Assembly: GCF_036634195.1 (NCBI RefSeq)
Contig: NZ_JAZIFY010000001.1
Coordinates: forward strand, 4,102,501 to 4,166,500
Direction: 5' to 3'
Length of the DNA: 64,000 bases
Source: Streptomyces sp. P9-A4
Lineage (GTDB): Bacteria > Actinomycetota > Actinomycetes > Streptomycetales > Streptomycetaceae
The translations under genes were made by a program, and so were the position numbers. A model generated the notes under the pieces. The model searched no databases. It had not been told where the DNA came from and saw only the letters and a program-made list of their open reading frames with translations. Of the stretch, positions 22,304 to 30,769 are shown piece after piece. The stretch's first letter is position 1; every line of letters starts with the position of its first letter.

Positions 22304-23197
22304 GTGATCCACGTACCCGAGGGACTGGCCCGGTCGCAGGCGAAGTGCAACGGGGAGGCCGGGCGGGCCTTCGTCGCCGGGCTGCCCGCGCTGGCCGAGG
22401 ACTTCCTCGGCCGGTGGGGGCTGCGCCTCACCGGCCCCTCGATGCACGGGGTGGCCTCCCTGGTCCTGCCCGTCGAACGGGCCTCCGACGGCGCGCCCGC
22501 CGCGCTGAAGATGCAGATCCTCGACGACGAGACCGAGGGCGAACCGGCCGGCCTCCTCGCCTGGGCCGGGAACGGATCCGTACGCCTCCTCGACCACGAC
22601 CCCGCCACCGGCACGATGCTCCTCGAACGGCTCGACGAGGCCCGGCCGCTGACCTCCCTCACCGATACCCGCGAGGCGCTCGCCGTCGTCGCCGGGCTGC
22701 TCGCACGGCTCTCGGCGGTCCCCGCACCCGCCGGGCTGCGCGGCCTCGGCGACATCACCGCCGCGATGCTCGACGCGGTGCCGGGCGCGGCGGAACGCCT
22801 CGGCGCCGCCGACGCGGCCGTCCTGCGGGACTGCGCGGCGGCCGTACGGGAGGTCGCGGGCGAACCCGGGGACCGGCTGCTCCACTGGGACCTGCACCTG
22901 GGGAACGTGCTCGCGGCGCAGCGGGAACCGTGGCTCGCGATCGACCCCAAGCCCCTCGCCGGCGACCCCGGCTTCGAGCTGCTGCCGGCGCTGATGGACC
23001 GGTTCGACCCGGACCCGGCCGAGGTGCTGTGGCGCTTCGACCTCCTCGCCGAGGTCGTCGGGGACCGGAGGCGCGCGGTGGCGTGGACGCTGGGGCGGGT
23101 GCTGCAGAACGGGCTCTGGGACGTGGAGGACGGGGAGCCCGCGCTCGCCCCCGAACAGGTCGCCGTCGCGCGGATCCTGCTGGCCGGAAGGGCCTGA
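22304..23197 (+). CDS. APH(6)/hydroxyurea-type phosphotransferase
   Basis: A 297-residue kinase of the aminoglycoside/hydroxyurea resistance family. The catalytic loop is LLHWDLHLGNVLA and the metal-binding part is LAIDPKPLAGDPGFELLP. The N-terminus holds VLPVERASDGAPAALKMQIL. The start is GTG 22304. Relatives phosphorylate streptomycin or hydroxyurea, but most such chromosomal copies have unknown substrates. It is divergent from the oxidoreductase and 19 nt upstream of the GNAT gene, so the three plus-strand genes 22304-24042 may form an operon. Confidence 0.8.
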   Translation: MIHVPEGLARSQAKCNGEAGRAFVAGLPALAEDFLGRWGLRLTGPSMHGVASLVLPVERASDGAPAALKMQILDDETEGEPAGLLAWAGNGSVRLLDHDPATGTMLLERLDEARPLTSLTDTREALAVVAGLLARLSAVPAPAGLRGLGDITAAMLDAVPGAAERLGAADAAVLRDCAAAVREVAGEPGDRLLHWDLHLGNVLAAQREPWLAIDPKPLAGDPGFELLPALMDRFDPDPAEVLWRFDLLAEVVGDRRRAVAWTLGRVLQNGLWDVEDGEPALAPEQVAVARILLAGRA

Positions 23198-23216
23198 CCC
23201 GGGGCACTCTTGGGCC

Positions 23217-23696
23217 ATGATCCGTACAGCCGTCGCTTCCGACGTTCCCGTCATCCACTCCCTGATCCGTGACCTCGCGGAGTACGAGAAGGCCCTCGAC
23301 GAGGTCCGCGCCACCCCCGAGCAGCTCCACGAGGCCCTGTTCGGCGACCGTCCGGCCGCCTACGCGCACATCGCCGAGACCGAGGACGGCGAACCGGTCG
23401 GCTTCGCGCTCTGGTTCCTCAACTTCTCCACCTGGCGCGGCGTCCACGGCATCTACCTGGAGGACCTGTACGTCCGTCCGGAGGCGCGCGGCGGCGGCCA
23501 CGGCAAGGCACTGCTCACCGAACTGGCCCGGATCTGCGTGGAGCGCGGCTACGAGCGCCTGGAGTGGTCCGTACTGAACTGGAACAAGCCCTCGATCGAC
23601 TTCTACGAGTCCCTCGGCGCGCGCCCGCAGGACGAGTGGACGGTCTACCGCCTGACCGACGGGGCCCTGGCGGAGCTCGGTGCGCGCGGGGTGTAG
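23217..23696 (+). CDS. SSAT-like diamine N-acetyltransferase (GNAT)
   Basis: A 159-residue GNAT protein with the block order of spermidine/spermine N1-acetyltransferases: DLAEYEKAL, IYLEDLYVRPEARGGGHGKA (acetyl-CoA P-loop) and WSVLNWNKPSIDFYESLGA. It would transfer acetyl groups from acetyl-CoA to a small amine. It is next to an amine oxidoreductase region, which fits polyamine turnover. ATG 23217 is clear. Confidence 0.85.
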   Translation: MIRTAVASDVPVIHSLIRDLAEYEKALDEVRATPEQLHEALFGDRPAAYAHIAETEDGEPVGFALWFLNFSTWRGVHGIYLEDLYVRPEARGGGHGKALLTELARICVERGYERLEWSVLNWNKPSIDFYESLGARPQDEWTVYRLTDGALAELGARGV

Positions 23697-23706
23697 GAAA
23701 GGGGGT

Positions 23707-24042
23707 ATGGACAAGGACATCGAGCAGCGCTTCCAGCGGATCACGGCCTTCATCGAGGCGCGGCTGACCCCGCTCTTCGACCCCGCGAACGGCAGCGACC
23801 ACGGTTTCGGGATGGACGACACCTCCCGCGCCCTGCGCGCCACGCGCTACACCGTGCAGGCCGCGTCCGCCGTCAACGGGCTCGTGGAGAAGCGGGAGTC
23901 GGCGCCGGAGCTGCGCCAGGTCGTGGACCAGGCGCTGGAGCACAACTGGGACGTGCTGCGCTCCGTCGCGCGGATGTGGGAGGACCACCCCGACTTCCTG
24001 AAGGAGTACAAGGCGCACTCCTGGGACGTGATCGGGGTCTGA
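23707..24042 (+). CDS. Conserved hypothetical protein (111 aa)
   Basis: It starts MDKDIEQRFQRITAFIEARL, an all-helical acidic protein with repeated short motifs near the end (LEHNWDVLRSVARMWEDHPD). It lies 10 nt after the acetyltransferase gene, with GAAAGGGGG preceding the ATG. This resembles small DUF proteins widespread in Streptomyces. No function is known. Confidence 0.7.
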   Translation: MDKDIEQRFQRITAFIEARLTPLFDPANGSDHGFGMDDTSRALRATRYTVQAASAVNGLVEKRESAPELRQVVDQALEHNWDVLRSVARMWEDHPDFLKEYKAHSWDVIGV

Positions 24043-24052
24043 GGACCGGACC

Positions 24053-24092
24053 CTGAGGACCCTGAGGACCCTGAGGGCCCTCAGGACCCTCA
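24053..24092. terminator. Repeat-rich terminator between convergent genes
   Basis: Tandem ACCCTGAGG units run into a palindromic GAGGGCCCTC centre, giving arms CTGAGGACCCTGAGG and CCTCAGGACCCTCAG that fold into one hairpin. It separates the plus-strand 23707 gene from the minus-strand oxidoreductase. Confidence 0.6.
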
Positions 24093-24125
24093 GGGCACTC
24101 AGGGATTCCGGCTCAGGGATCACGC

Positions 24126-25124
24126 TCAGGGGATCAGTACCACCTTGCCCGTCGTGCCCCTGGTCTCCAGGGCGCGGTGGGCGTCCGCCGCCTCCGCCAG
24201 GGGGAAGCGGTGGACCGCCGGGCGGAGGGTGCCCTCGGTCGCCGCTTCGAGGGCGGCGAGTTCGAGGACTCGGACGTCGCCGCCCGCCTTCTGGATCATG
24301 ACGGGTCCGAGGACGGACTCCGACGTGATGCCCCGCGCGGCCAGCTCCTCCGGGGTGAACGTGAGCGGCTCCCCGTCGTGGAGCCCGGTGCTCGACCAGC
24401 CGAAGACGAGGTGCTGCCCGCCCTTGCCGAGGAGGTCCACGGCGGCCCGCCCGGTGTCGCCGCCGACCGAGTCGAAGACAACGGTCGCGGTGCGCCCGCC
24501 CAGGTACGCGCGGACCTTCTCCGGCCAGTCGGGCCGCTTGTAGTCGACGGCCAGGTTGGCGCCGTTCGCCTCGACGAGGGCGACCTTCGCGGGGCCGCCG
24601 GCGAGACCGACGACGGTGGCGCCGGCGTTCTTCGCGTACTGGACGAGCAGGGTGCCGATGCCGCCGGCGGCGGCGGGGACGATCGCCACCGAGTCCGGTC
24701 CGAGCGCCGTGAACCGCAGGATGCCCAGGGTGGTGCGGCCGGTGCCGATCATGGCGACGGCCTCCGCCTCGCCGAGGTGCTCGGGCAGGGCGTGCAGGCG
24801 GGCGGCGTCGGTGACGGCGAGTTCGGCGTAGCCGCCCGGGTTCATGCCGAGGTGGGCGACGACCCGCCTGCCGAGCCAGGCCGGGTCGGTGCCCTCGCCG
24901 AGCGCGTCGACGGTGCCGGCGACCTCGCGGCCGGGCACGGTGGGGAGTTCGGCGGGCGCCGGGTAGGGGCCCGTCATGCCCTCCCGCAGCGCGGTGTCCA
25001 GGAGGTGCACGCCGGCCGCCGCGACCCGGACGCGGACCTGGCCGGGGCCCGGGACGGGGTCGGGGGCCTCCTCGTACGTGAGGTTGTCGGCGGGGCCGAA
25101 GGCGTGGAGCCGGATGGCGCGCAT
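24126..25124 (-). CDS. SoxR-regulated NADPH:quinone oxidoreductase (MDR family)
   Basis: A 332-residue zinc-free quinone oxidoreductase of the medium-chain family. The N-terminal GroES-like part is PVPGPGQVRVRVAAAGVHLL and the Rossmann motif is VPAAAGGIGTLLVQYAKNAG. Quinone reductases of this kind reduce redox-cycling compounds. The upstream SoxR box and 19-bp-spaced promoter (25231-25261) match the known S. coelicolor SoxR regulon, which includes the homologous gene SCO4266. The leader is about 100 nt. ATG 25124 is the natural start. Confidence 0.88.
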   Translation of the reverse strand: MRAIRLHAFGPADNLTYEEAPDPVPGPGQVRVRVAAAGVHLLDTALREGMTGPYPAPAELPTVPGREVAGTVDALGEGTDPAWLGRRVVAHLGMNPGGYAELAVTDAARLHALPEHLGEAEAVAMIGTGRTTLGILRFTALGPDSVAIVPAAAGGIGTLLVQYAKNAGATVVGLAGGPAKVALVEANGANLAVDYKRPDWPEKVRAYLGGRTATVVFDSVGGDTGRAAVDLLGKGGQHLVFGWSSTGLHDGEPLTFTPEELAARGITSESVLGPVMIQKAGGDVRVLELAALEAATEGTLRPAVHRFPLAEAADAHRALETRGTTGKVVLIP

Positions 25125-25230
25125 GGTGTTCCCCGTTCGTCGGTCGAGGCGGTGTCGCGGTGTCGCGGTGCGCCTGCGGGCCGCACTCGCGTCTCGCGTA
25201 TCGCGCCCGCGTCGTGCGTCCACGAGGAAC

Positions 25231-25261
25231 ACCCTCCGACCTCAAGCGCGCTTGAGGTCAA
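25231..25261 (-). promoter_or_regulatory. SoxR box within a MerR-type promoter
   Basis: CCTCAAGCGCGCTTGAGG at 25240-25257 is a perfect SoxR-box palindrome. On the minus strand it lies between -35 TTGACC (25261-25256) and -10 GAGGGT (25236-25231), spaced exactly 19 bp, the over-long spacing that MerR-family activators correct by twisting DNA. Unusually, the box overlaps the last codons and stop of the next gene. Confidence 0.85.
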
Positions 25262-26405
25262 GGCGTTCCGTGCGCAGCGCCAGCGACACCGCCTCCACCG
25301 CGCTCGTGAACGACACCTCCGACAGCACGCCCGGCGCCGCCACCTGGTCGCCCACCAGGTACACGCCGTCGCCCCGGTCGACGGCCGGCCGGTCGCGCCA
25401 GGTCGTGCCGGGGCGGTCCACCGCTCCCGTACGCCCCCGGGACACCGCCTCCCGCCGCCACACCGTCCGCTCCCGCCAGCCGGGGAAACCGAGGTCGAGC
25501 AGCCGTTCCGCGTGCGCGACGCCGTCCGCCTTCGTCGCGCCGGGGGCGATCGGCAGCTGCGCCTGGACCAGCTGCTGCCCGGCCGGGGCGAGCGACGGGT
25601 CCTGGGCCGTGAACCGCTCGATCCAGCCGGGCGCGTCCAGGTCGGAGATCGCGAACGGGTCCCCCTTCCGGGTGCGCAGCGCCAGGTCGAACAGGACCGT
25701 ACGGCCGCTCTCCCAGGTCAGCGTCGGGTCGCCGAGGAGGCGGGCGGCGGCCGGCAGGGAGGTCGCGACGATCACCGGGCCCTCGCCCGACGGGACGCGG
25801 CCGACGCGCGAGGAGGTCTCGATCCGCACGCCCGTCTCCCAGGCGCGGGCGGCCATCCGCTCGATCAGCCGGCCCCAGCCGCCGCGCACGTACCGCGCCT
25901 CCGGCGGCAGGGCGGCGGCCCGGTGGAGGCGTTCCTGCACGAAGCGGGCGGAGAGCGTGCCGGGGGCGTGGTGGAAGAGCGCGACCGCCGCGTAGGCGGC
26001 GGCCTCGCGCGCGGTCCGCTCGCCCGCGAGCCGGGTGGCCCAGGTGAGGAAGTCGAGGTCGGCGGGGGCCCGTTCGGCGGTACGGAGCGACTGGCGCAGC
26101 AGTCCGGGCGGCGGGGTGCGGCGCAGGGCGCCCGCCCGGTGGAAGCGGAGCCGGAGGGCGTCGGCGGCCGGCAGCGGGGCGAGCGGGCCGAGCAGGCCGC
26201 GCTGCCGGAGCCAGGTCCAGTGGGGGCCGCCGCGGTAGAGGGCGTGCGGGCCCTCGTTGGTGGCGTACGGGCCCTCGGCGGTACGGGCCCGGCCGCCGAG
26301 GGTGTCGTGCGCCTCGTGCACGGTCACTTTGAGTCCGGCCTCGGCGGCGGTGATCGCCGCGGTGAGTCCGGCGAAGCCGCCGCCGATGATCGTGAGCTTC
26401 CGCAT
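25242..26405 (-). CDS. Phytoene-dehydrogenase-like FAD oxidoreductase
   Basis: A 387-residue flavoprotein with N-terminal MRKLTIIGGGFAGLTAAITA, a dinucleotide motif HEAHDTLGGRART, and C-terminal GDGVYLVGDQVAAPGVLSEV for the FAD site, typical of the carotenoid desaturase/protoporphyrinogen oxidase superfamily. No carotenoid genes are near, so the substrate is unknown. Its 3' end overlaps the SoxR box of the following gene. It is divergent from a pentapeptide-repeat gene. Confidence 0.75.
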   Translation of the reverse strand: MRKLTIIGGGFAGLTAAITAAEAGLKVTVHEAHDTLGGRARTAEGPYATNEGPHALYRGGPHWTWLRQRGLLGPLAPLPAADALRLRFHRAGALRRTPPPGLLRQSLRTAERAPADLDFLTWATRLAGERTAREAAAYAAVALFHHAPGTLSARFVQERLHRAAALPPEARYVRGGWGRLIERMAARAWETGVRIETSSRVGRVPSGEGPVIVATSLPAAARLLGDPTLTWESGRTVLFDLALRTRKGDPFAISDLDAPGWIERFTAQDPSLAPAGQQLVQAQLPIAPGATKADGVAHAERLLDLGFPGWRERTVWRREAVSRGRTGAVDRPGTTWRDRPAVDRGDGVYLVGDQVAAPGVLSEVSFTSAVEAVSLALRTERLDLKRA

Positions 26406-26517
26406 GTCCGTCTCCCTCGTGGTGACCGGTTTTGTGCTGTCCCGTACACGTGACGGGGAGCGGGGGTGCGTTCGTGACATCGGGGGCGTTGTCAGTGGCG
26501 TACCTCACCATGGGGGC

Positions 26518-27192
26518 ATGGCGACGAATCGGAAGAAGAAGGCGGCCGTGGCGGGGGCGCGGCGGCCTGAGGTGCGACTGCCTCCCCTGGAGGCGTACGA
26601 GGGCGGGATCGAGGCGGACGGGGACTACGACGGTCTCGAACTGACCGGGCTCGACCTGGCGGGGCAGTCGGGGGCGGGCGCGCGGTTCCTGGACTGCGCG
26701 CTGCGCGACTGCGGGCTCGACGAGGCGCGGCTGACGGGCGCGCGGTTCCTCGACTCGGTGCTCACGGGGGTACGGGGGGTGGGCACGGTCCTGGCCGGGG
26801 CGCAGCTGCGGGACGTGGAGCTCGTGGAGGCACGGCTCGGCGGGGCGCAGCTGCACGGGGCGGTGCTGGAGAGAGTCGTGGTGCGGGGCGGGAAGATCGA
26901 CTACCTGAACCTGCGGGCGGCGAAGCTCAAGGACGTCGTCTTCGAGGGGTGTGTGCTGAGCGAGCCCGACTTCGGGGGCGCGGTGCTCGAACGGGTGGAG
27001 TTCGTGGACTGCGTGCTCACCGGGGCGGACTTCAGCGGGGCCCGGCTGAAGGACGTGGACCTGCGGGGCGTCCAGCGGCTGGAGATCGCGCGGGGGCTGG
27101 ACTCGCTGTCCGGGGCCGTGATCTCGACGGCCCAGCTGCTCGACCTGGCGCCGGTGCTCGCGGCGCAGCTGGGGGTGCGGGTGGAGGAGTAG
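26518..27192 (+). CDS. Pentapeptide-repeat protein
   Basis: 224 residues. After a basic N-terminus (TNRKKKAAVAGARRPEV), the body is a run of A(D/N)LXX-type pentapeptides (LTGLDLAGQS, GAQLRDVELVEARLGG, FSGARLKDVDLRG), which form a right-handed quadrilateral beta-helix. Relatives such as Qnr and MfpA mimic DNA and protect gyrase, but many others have unknown targets. It is 113 nt from the divergent flavoprotein gene. Confidence 0.85.
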   Translation: MATNRKKKAAVAGARRPEVRLPPLEAYEGGIEADGDYDGLELTGLDLAGQSGAGARFLDCALRDCGLDEARLTGARFLDSVLTGVRGVGTVLAGAQLRDVELVEARLGGAQLHGAVLERVVVRGGKIDYLNLRAAKLKDVVFEGCVLSEPDFGGAVLERVEFVDCVLTGADFSGARLKDVDLRGVQRLEIARGLDSLSGAVISTAQLLDLAPVLAAQLGVRVEE

Positions 27193-27211
27193 GGGGCCGA
27201 CCGCGTGGGCG

Positions 27212-27712
27212 CTACGGCAGACGGGGGAAGCGGGCCTGGAGGGACCAGATCGCCGGGTTGTCGGCGAGGCCCTCGTGCATGTCCGTGAGGTCGGCGATCA
27301 GGTCGTGCAGGAAGTCGCGGGACTCGCGGCGCAGCAGCTTGTGGTTGAAGGTGACCGGCGGCTCGTCGCCCGGCATCCAGTCGGCCTCGACGTCCACCCA
27401 GCCGAAGCGGCGCTCGAAGAGCATGCGGTCACTGGACTCGGTGAAGTCCAGCTCCGCGTACTGCGGCTGGGAGGCGCGGTTGCCGCGCGGGTCCTGGTCG
27501 AGCTGCTCGACGATGTCGCACAGCGCCCACGCGAAGTCGAGCACCGGCACCCATCCCCAGGCTGTGGACACCTCGCGGTCCGTCTTGGTGTCGGCCAGAT
27601 ACACGTCCCCGCAGAACAGGTCGTGGCGCAGCGCGTGGACGTCCGCGTGGCGGTAGTCGGTCTGCGGCGGGTCGGGGAAGCGACGCGAGAGGGAGTAGCC
27701 GATGTCGAGCAC
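27212..27712 (-). CDS. Conserved hypothetical protein downstream of the LuxR-type regulator
   Basis: A 166-residue acidic soluble protein, with AWGWVPVLDFAWALCDIVEQ and RRFGWVDVEADWMPGDEPPV, of a kind common in Streptomyces. No domain is recognised. GTG 27712 is 13 nt after the response-regulator stop, so it is probably the third gene of the kinase-regulator operon. Confidence 0.65.
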   Translation of the reverse strand: MLDIGYSLSRRFPDPPQTDYRHADVHALRHDLFCGDVYLADTKTDREVSTAWGWVPVLDFAWALCDIVEQLDQDPRGNRASQPQYAELDFTESSDRMLFERRFGWVDVEADWMPGDEPPVTFNHKLLRRESRDFLHDLIADLTDMHEGLADNPAIWSLQARFPRLP

Positions 27713-27725
27713 GTCACCGATGGTG

Positions 27726-28484
27726 TCACGGCGCGAGGCCCGCCTCGTACGCGAGGATCACCAGCTGCACCCGGTCGCGGGCGTCCAGCTTGGCGAAGAG
27801 GCGCGCCACGTGCGCCTTGGCGGTGGCCGAGCTGATGTGGAGCCGTTCCGCGATCTCCCCGTTGGACAGGCCCCGGCCGACCAGGGCGAGCACCTCGCGC
27901 TCCCGCGCGGTGACCCCGGCGAGGGCGCGCGCCGGGGGAGGCGCGGGGACGCCGGGCTCCGGGCGGGCCGCGAACTCCTCGATCAGCCGGCGGGTGACGC
28001 CCGGCGCGATTAGGGCGTCCCCCGCGGCGACCACCCGGATCGCCGCGAGGATGTCGTCCAGGGCCATGTCCTTGACCAGGAAGCCGCTCGCTCCGGAGCG
28101 CAGCGCGCCGTAGACGTACGCGTCGTCGTCGAAGGTGGTGAGGACGAGGACGCGGGGTGCGCCGGGGCCGGCCGTGACGATCCTGGTGGCCTCGATGCCG
28201 TCCATGCCGGGCATCCGGACGTCCATCACCACCACGTCGGGCCGCAGGTCGCGGGCGCTCCGGACCGCCTCGTCGCCCGTGCCCGCCTCGCCGACCACCG
28301 CCAGGTCGGGGCTGTCGGCCATGAGGACGCGGAGGCCGGCCCGTACGAGGGGCTGGTCGTCGACGAGCAGGACCCGGATGGGGGCGGGGCCGGGGGCTTG
28401 GCCGGGGGCGGGGCTCGGGACCTGGGTGGGGTCGCTCATGGGGCTGGACGCCGAAGAGGCCGTGCCATCCGGGTGCGGGCTCAC
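27726..28484 (-). CDS. LuxR/NarL-type response regulator
   Basis: A receiver domain (IRVLLVDDQPLVRAGL, phosphoacceptor Asp in VVVMDVRMPG, FLVKD lysine) precedes a LuxR helix-turn-helix (LTAREREVLALVGRGLSNGE region read as VTAREREVLALVGRGL). The start GTG 28484 overlaps the kinase stop (GTGA). ATG 28439 gives a protein 15 residues shorter but lacks a ribosome-binding site. The partner is the kinase at 28481-29671. The divergent ABC exporter 29804-31572 is a likely target. Confidence 0.85.
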   Translation of the reverse strand: MSPHPDGTASSASSPMSDPTQVPSPAPGQAPGPAPIRVLLVDDQPLVRAGLRVLMADSPDLAVVGEAGTGDEAVRSARDLRPDVVVMDVRMPGMDGIEATRIVTAGPGAPRVLVLTTFDDDAYVYGALRSGASGFLVKDMALDDILAAIRVVAAGDALIAPGVTRRLIEEFAARPEPGVPAPPPARALAGVTAREREVLALVGRGLSNGEIAERLHISSATAKAHVARLFAKLDARDRVQLVILAYEAGLAP

Positions 28485-29671
28485 GACGGGCGGGTTCCTT
28501 CCGGGTGGGTGGTGGGCAGGGGCAGCAGCGCGGTGACGTGGAAGCCGCCGCCGGGGCGCGGCCCGGCGGAGAAGCGGCCGCCGAGGAGCGCGGCCCGCTC
28601 CCGCATGCCGACGATGCCGTACCCGCCCCCGGCGAGGGAGCCCGCCGGCTTCGCCGGGCCGTCGTCCGCGATCTCGACGACCAGGCTGTCCTCGCCGCGC
28701 TCCACGGTCACCCGGCAGGTGGGCGTGGCCGCGTGGCGTACGACGTTCGTCAGCGACTCCTGCACGATCCGGTACGCCGCCAGGTCGACCTCCGGCGGCA
28801 GCGGCCGGCCGGGGTCCCCGAGGTGCCGCACCTCGACCCGAACGCCCGCGTCCGCCGTCGACGCGGTGAGCCGCTCCAGGTCCGCGAGGCCCGGCGCGGG
28901 GTCGCGCGGCGGCGGCGCGTGCCCGTCGGCCTCCCGCGCGGTGGCCCGCAGCGCGCCCAGGGTGCGGCGCAGACCGGCGAGGGTCTCGCGGCTGGTGGTC
29001 TCGATGGTGGCGAGTGCGTTGCGGGCCTCGGCCGGCTGGGTCTCGATGACCCGGCGGCCGACGCCCGCCTGGATGGCGATGACGCCGATGCTGTGCGCGA
29101 CCACGTCGTGCAGTTCGCGGGCGATGCGCAGCCGTTCGGCGGCGACGGCCTCGGCGGCCGTCGCCGCCCGCAGCTCCGCCGCGTGGCCGCGCCGGTCCCG
29201 TACCGAACGGCCGAGGAGCCCGGCGGTCAGCAGGGCGAGCGCGAGGGCCGCCACGGTGCTGACGAAGACGTCCTGCCCGGAGGTGGTGTAGGTCGCGGCG
29301 GCCACCTGCACGGCGAGCGCTCCGAGGGCGGCGGGCAGCAGCACCCGGAGCGGACGCCGGGCGGCGAGCAACCCGACGACGGCGTCGGCGGCGAGCACCG
29401 GCAGGTACAGGAGCGCGGCGTCCGGCCGGCTGGTCGCCGCCGCGAACAGCCCGGCGAGCAGCAGCCCGAGCGCGGCGAGCGGGTTGCGGCGCGCCAGCGG
29501 CAGCGTCAGCCCCACGGCGACGGCGGCGAGGAAGAGCCGGAGTCCGGTGGAGCGGTACGGCCCCGCGCGCAGGGCGGAGAGCAGGGCGAAGGGGTGGGCG
29601 ACGGCCGCGCACCAGGCGAGGACCGCCGCCACCCGCCCGCCGGAAGGGAGGGAGGTCGGAGTGGCGGGCAT
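28481..29671 (-). CDS. HisKA_3-type sensor histidine kinase
   Basis: A 396-residue membrane kinase. About five or six hydrophobic helices in the first 150 residues precede the dimerisation/phosphoacceptor helix LRIARELHDVVAHSIGVIAI (His) and the HATPase block (RIVQESLTNVVRHA, GGGYGIVGMRERAALLGGRF). The signal is unknown. It lies 132 nt from the divergent ABC transporter genes, an arrangement seen for antibiotic- or envelope-stress sensing units (BceRS- or DesK-like logic). This is inference. Confidence 0.88.
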   Translation of the reverse strand: MPATPTSLPSGGRVAAVLAWCAAVAHPFALLSALRAGPYRSTGLRLFLAAVAVGLTLPLARRNPLAALGLLLAGLFAAATSRPDAALLYLPVLAADAVVGLLAARRPLRVLLPAALGALAVQVAAATYTTSGQDVFVSTVAALALALLTAGLLGRSVRDRRGHAAELRAATAAEAVAAERLRIARELHDVVAHSIGVIAIQAGVGRRVIETQPAEARNALATIETTSRETLAGLRRTLGALRATAREADGHAPPPRDPAPGLADLERLTASTADAGVRVEVRHLGDPGRPLPPEVDLAAYRIVQESLTNVVRHAATPTCRVTVERGEDSLVVEIADDGPAKPAGSLAGGGYGIVGMRERAALLGGRFSAGPRPGGGFHVTALLPLPTTHPEGTRPS

Positions 29672-29803
29672 GGCCCGATCGTAGGCACCGGCCCCTCGCC
29701 GGGACATCGGCCCACGGGCGTACGCCCCCGGGCCACCCCCTCGCACCGCTTGTGCCCGGCGGGCCGATGCGTCGGAGGGCGCCGTGCCGGGAGCGTGGGC
29801 CGC

Positions 29804-30769
29804 ATGATCGAAGTACACGAACTCACCAAGCGGTACGGCCGTCCGGGCCGGGGCCGGCTCGCCGTCGACCGGCTCGGCTTCGGCGTGAAGGCCGGGCGGG
29901 TGACCGGGTTCCTCGGGCCCAACGGGGCCGGGAAGTCGACGACCCTGCGGCTGATCCTGGGGCTGAACGAGCCGACGTCCGGAACCGCCACCGTCGGTGG
30001 GCGGCGGTTCCGGGACCTGCCGCGCGGGCTGCGGCACGTCGGGGCGCTGCTCGACGCGCACGACGTGCACGGCGGCCGGACCGCCGAGGCCCAGCTCGCC
30101 GCGCTCGCCCGCGGCAACGGCATCCCGCGCCGCCGGGTCGGCGAGGTCCTCGACGAGGTCGGGCTCGCCGAGGCGGGCCGGCGGCGGATCGGCGGCTACT
30201 CGCTCGGCATGCGGCAGCGGCTCGGGATCGCCGCCGCGCTGCTCGGCGACCCGCCCGTGCTGCTCTTCGACGAACCGGTCAACGGCCTGGACCCGGAGGG
30301 GGTGCTGTGGGCGCGCGGACTGTTCCGGCGGCTCGCCGCCGAGGGCCGCACGGTGTTCGTGTCCAGCCATCTGATGGGCGAGATGGAGCACACCGCCGAC
30401 GACCTCGTCGTCATCGGCCGCGGGCGGCTCGTCGCGGCGGAGAGCGTCGCCGACTTCGCGGCGCGCGGGACCCGGAGGAGCGTGACGGTACGGACGGCCG
30501 ACCCGGCCGGCGCGCCGGCCCTGGCCGCCGCCCTGAGGGCCGAGGGGGCAGCCGTGCACACGGAGACCGTACGCACGGAGACGGTACGAGCGGAGGCCGT
30601 ACGCACCGAGACCGCCGGGGCCGTACTCGTCGTGACCGGGGCGGACGCCGCCCGGATCGGCGTCCTCGCCTTCCGCCACGGCGTCCCGCTCGCCGAACTG
30701 ACCCCGAACGCCTCCTCCCTCGAAGAGGCGTTCATGGAACTCACCGCCGACACCGTGGAGTACCGCTGA
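29804..30769 (+). CDS. ABC transporter ATP-binding protein
   Basis: A 321-residue ATPase with Walker A GPNGAGKS, signature YSLGMRQRLGIA, Walker B VLLFDEPVNGLDP and H-loop FVSSHLMGEM. A C-terminal extension with short Thr/Glu/Val/Arg repeats (ETVRTETVRAEAVRTET) is unusual and may reflect slippage in a repeat tract. It is followed by its permease in ATGA overlap, giving a two-gene exporter typical of multidrug or lantibiotic self-protection systems. Confidence 0.88.
   Translation: MIEVHELTKRYGRPGRGRLAVDRLGFGVKAGRVTGFLGPNGAGKSTTLRLILGLNEPTSGTATVGGRRFRDLPRGLRHVGALLDAHDVHGGRTAEAQLAALARGNGIPRRRVGEVLDEVGLAEAGRRRIGGYSLGMRQRLGIAAALLGDPPVLLFDEPVNGLDPEGVLWARGLFRRLAAEGRTVFVSSHLMGEMEHTADDLVVIGRGRLVAAESVADFAARGTRRSVTVRTADPAGAPALAAALRAEGAAVHTETVRTETVRAEAVRTETAGAVLVVTGADAARIGVLAFRHGVPLAELTPNASSLEEAFMELTADTVEYR

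Noticed and set aside
24041..24125. ACCCTGAGG tandem repeats as a regulatory array
   Set aside because: They fold into a hairpin between convergent genes and are better explained as a terminator.
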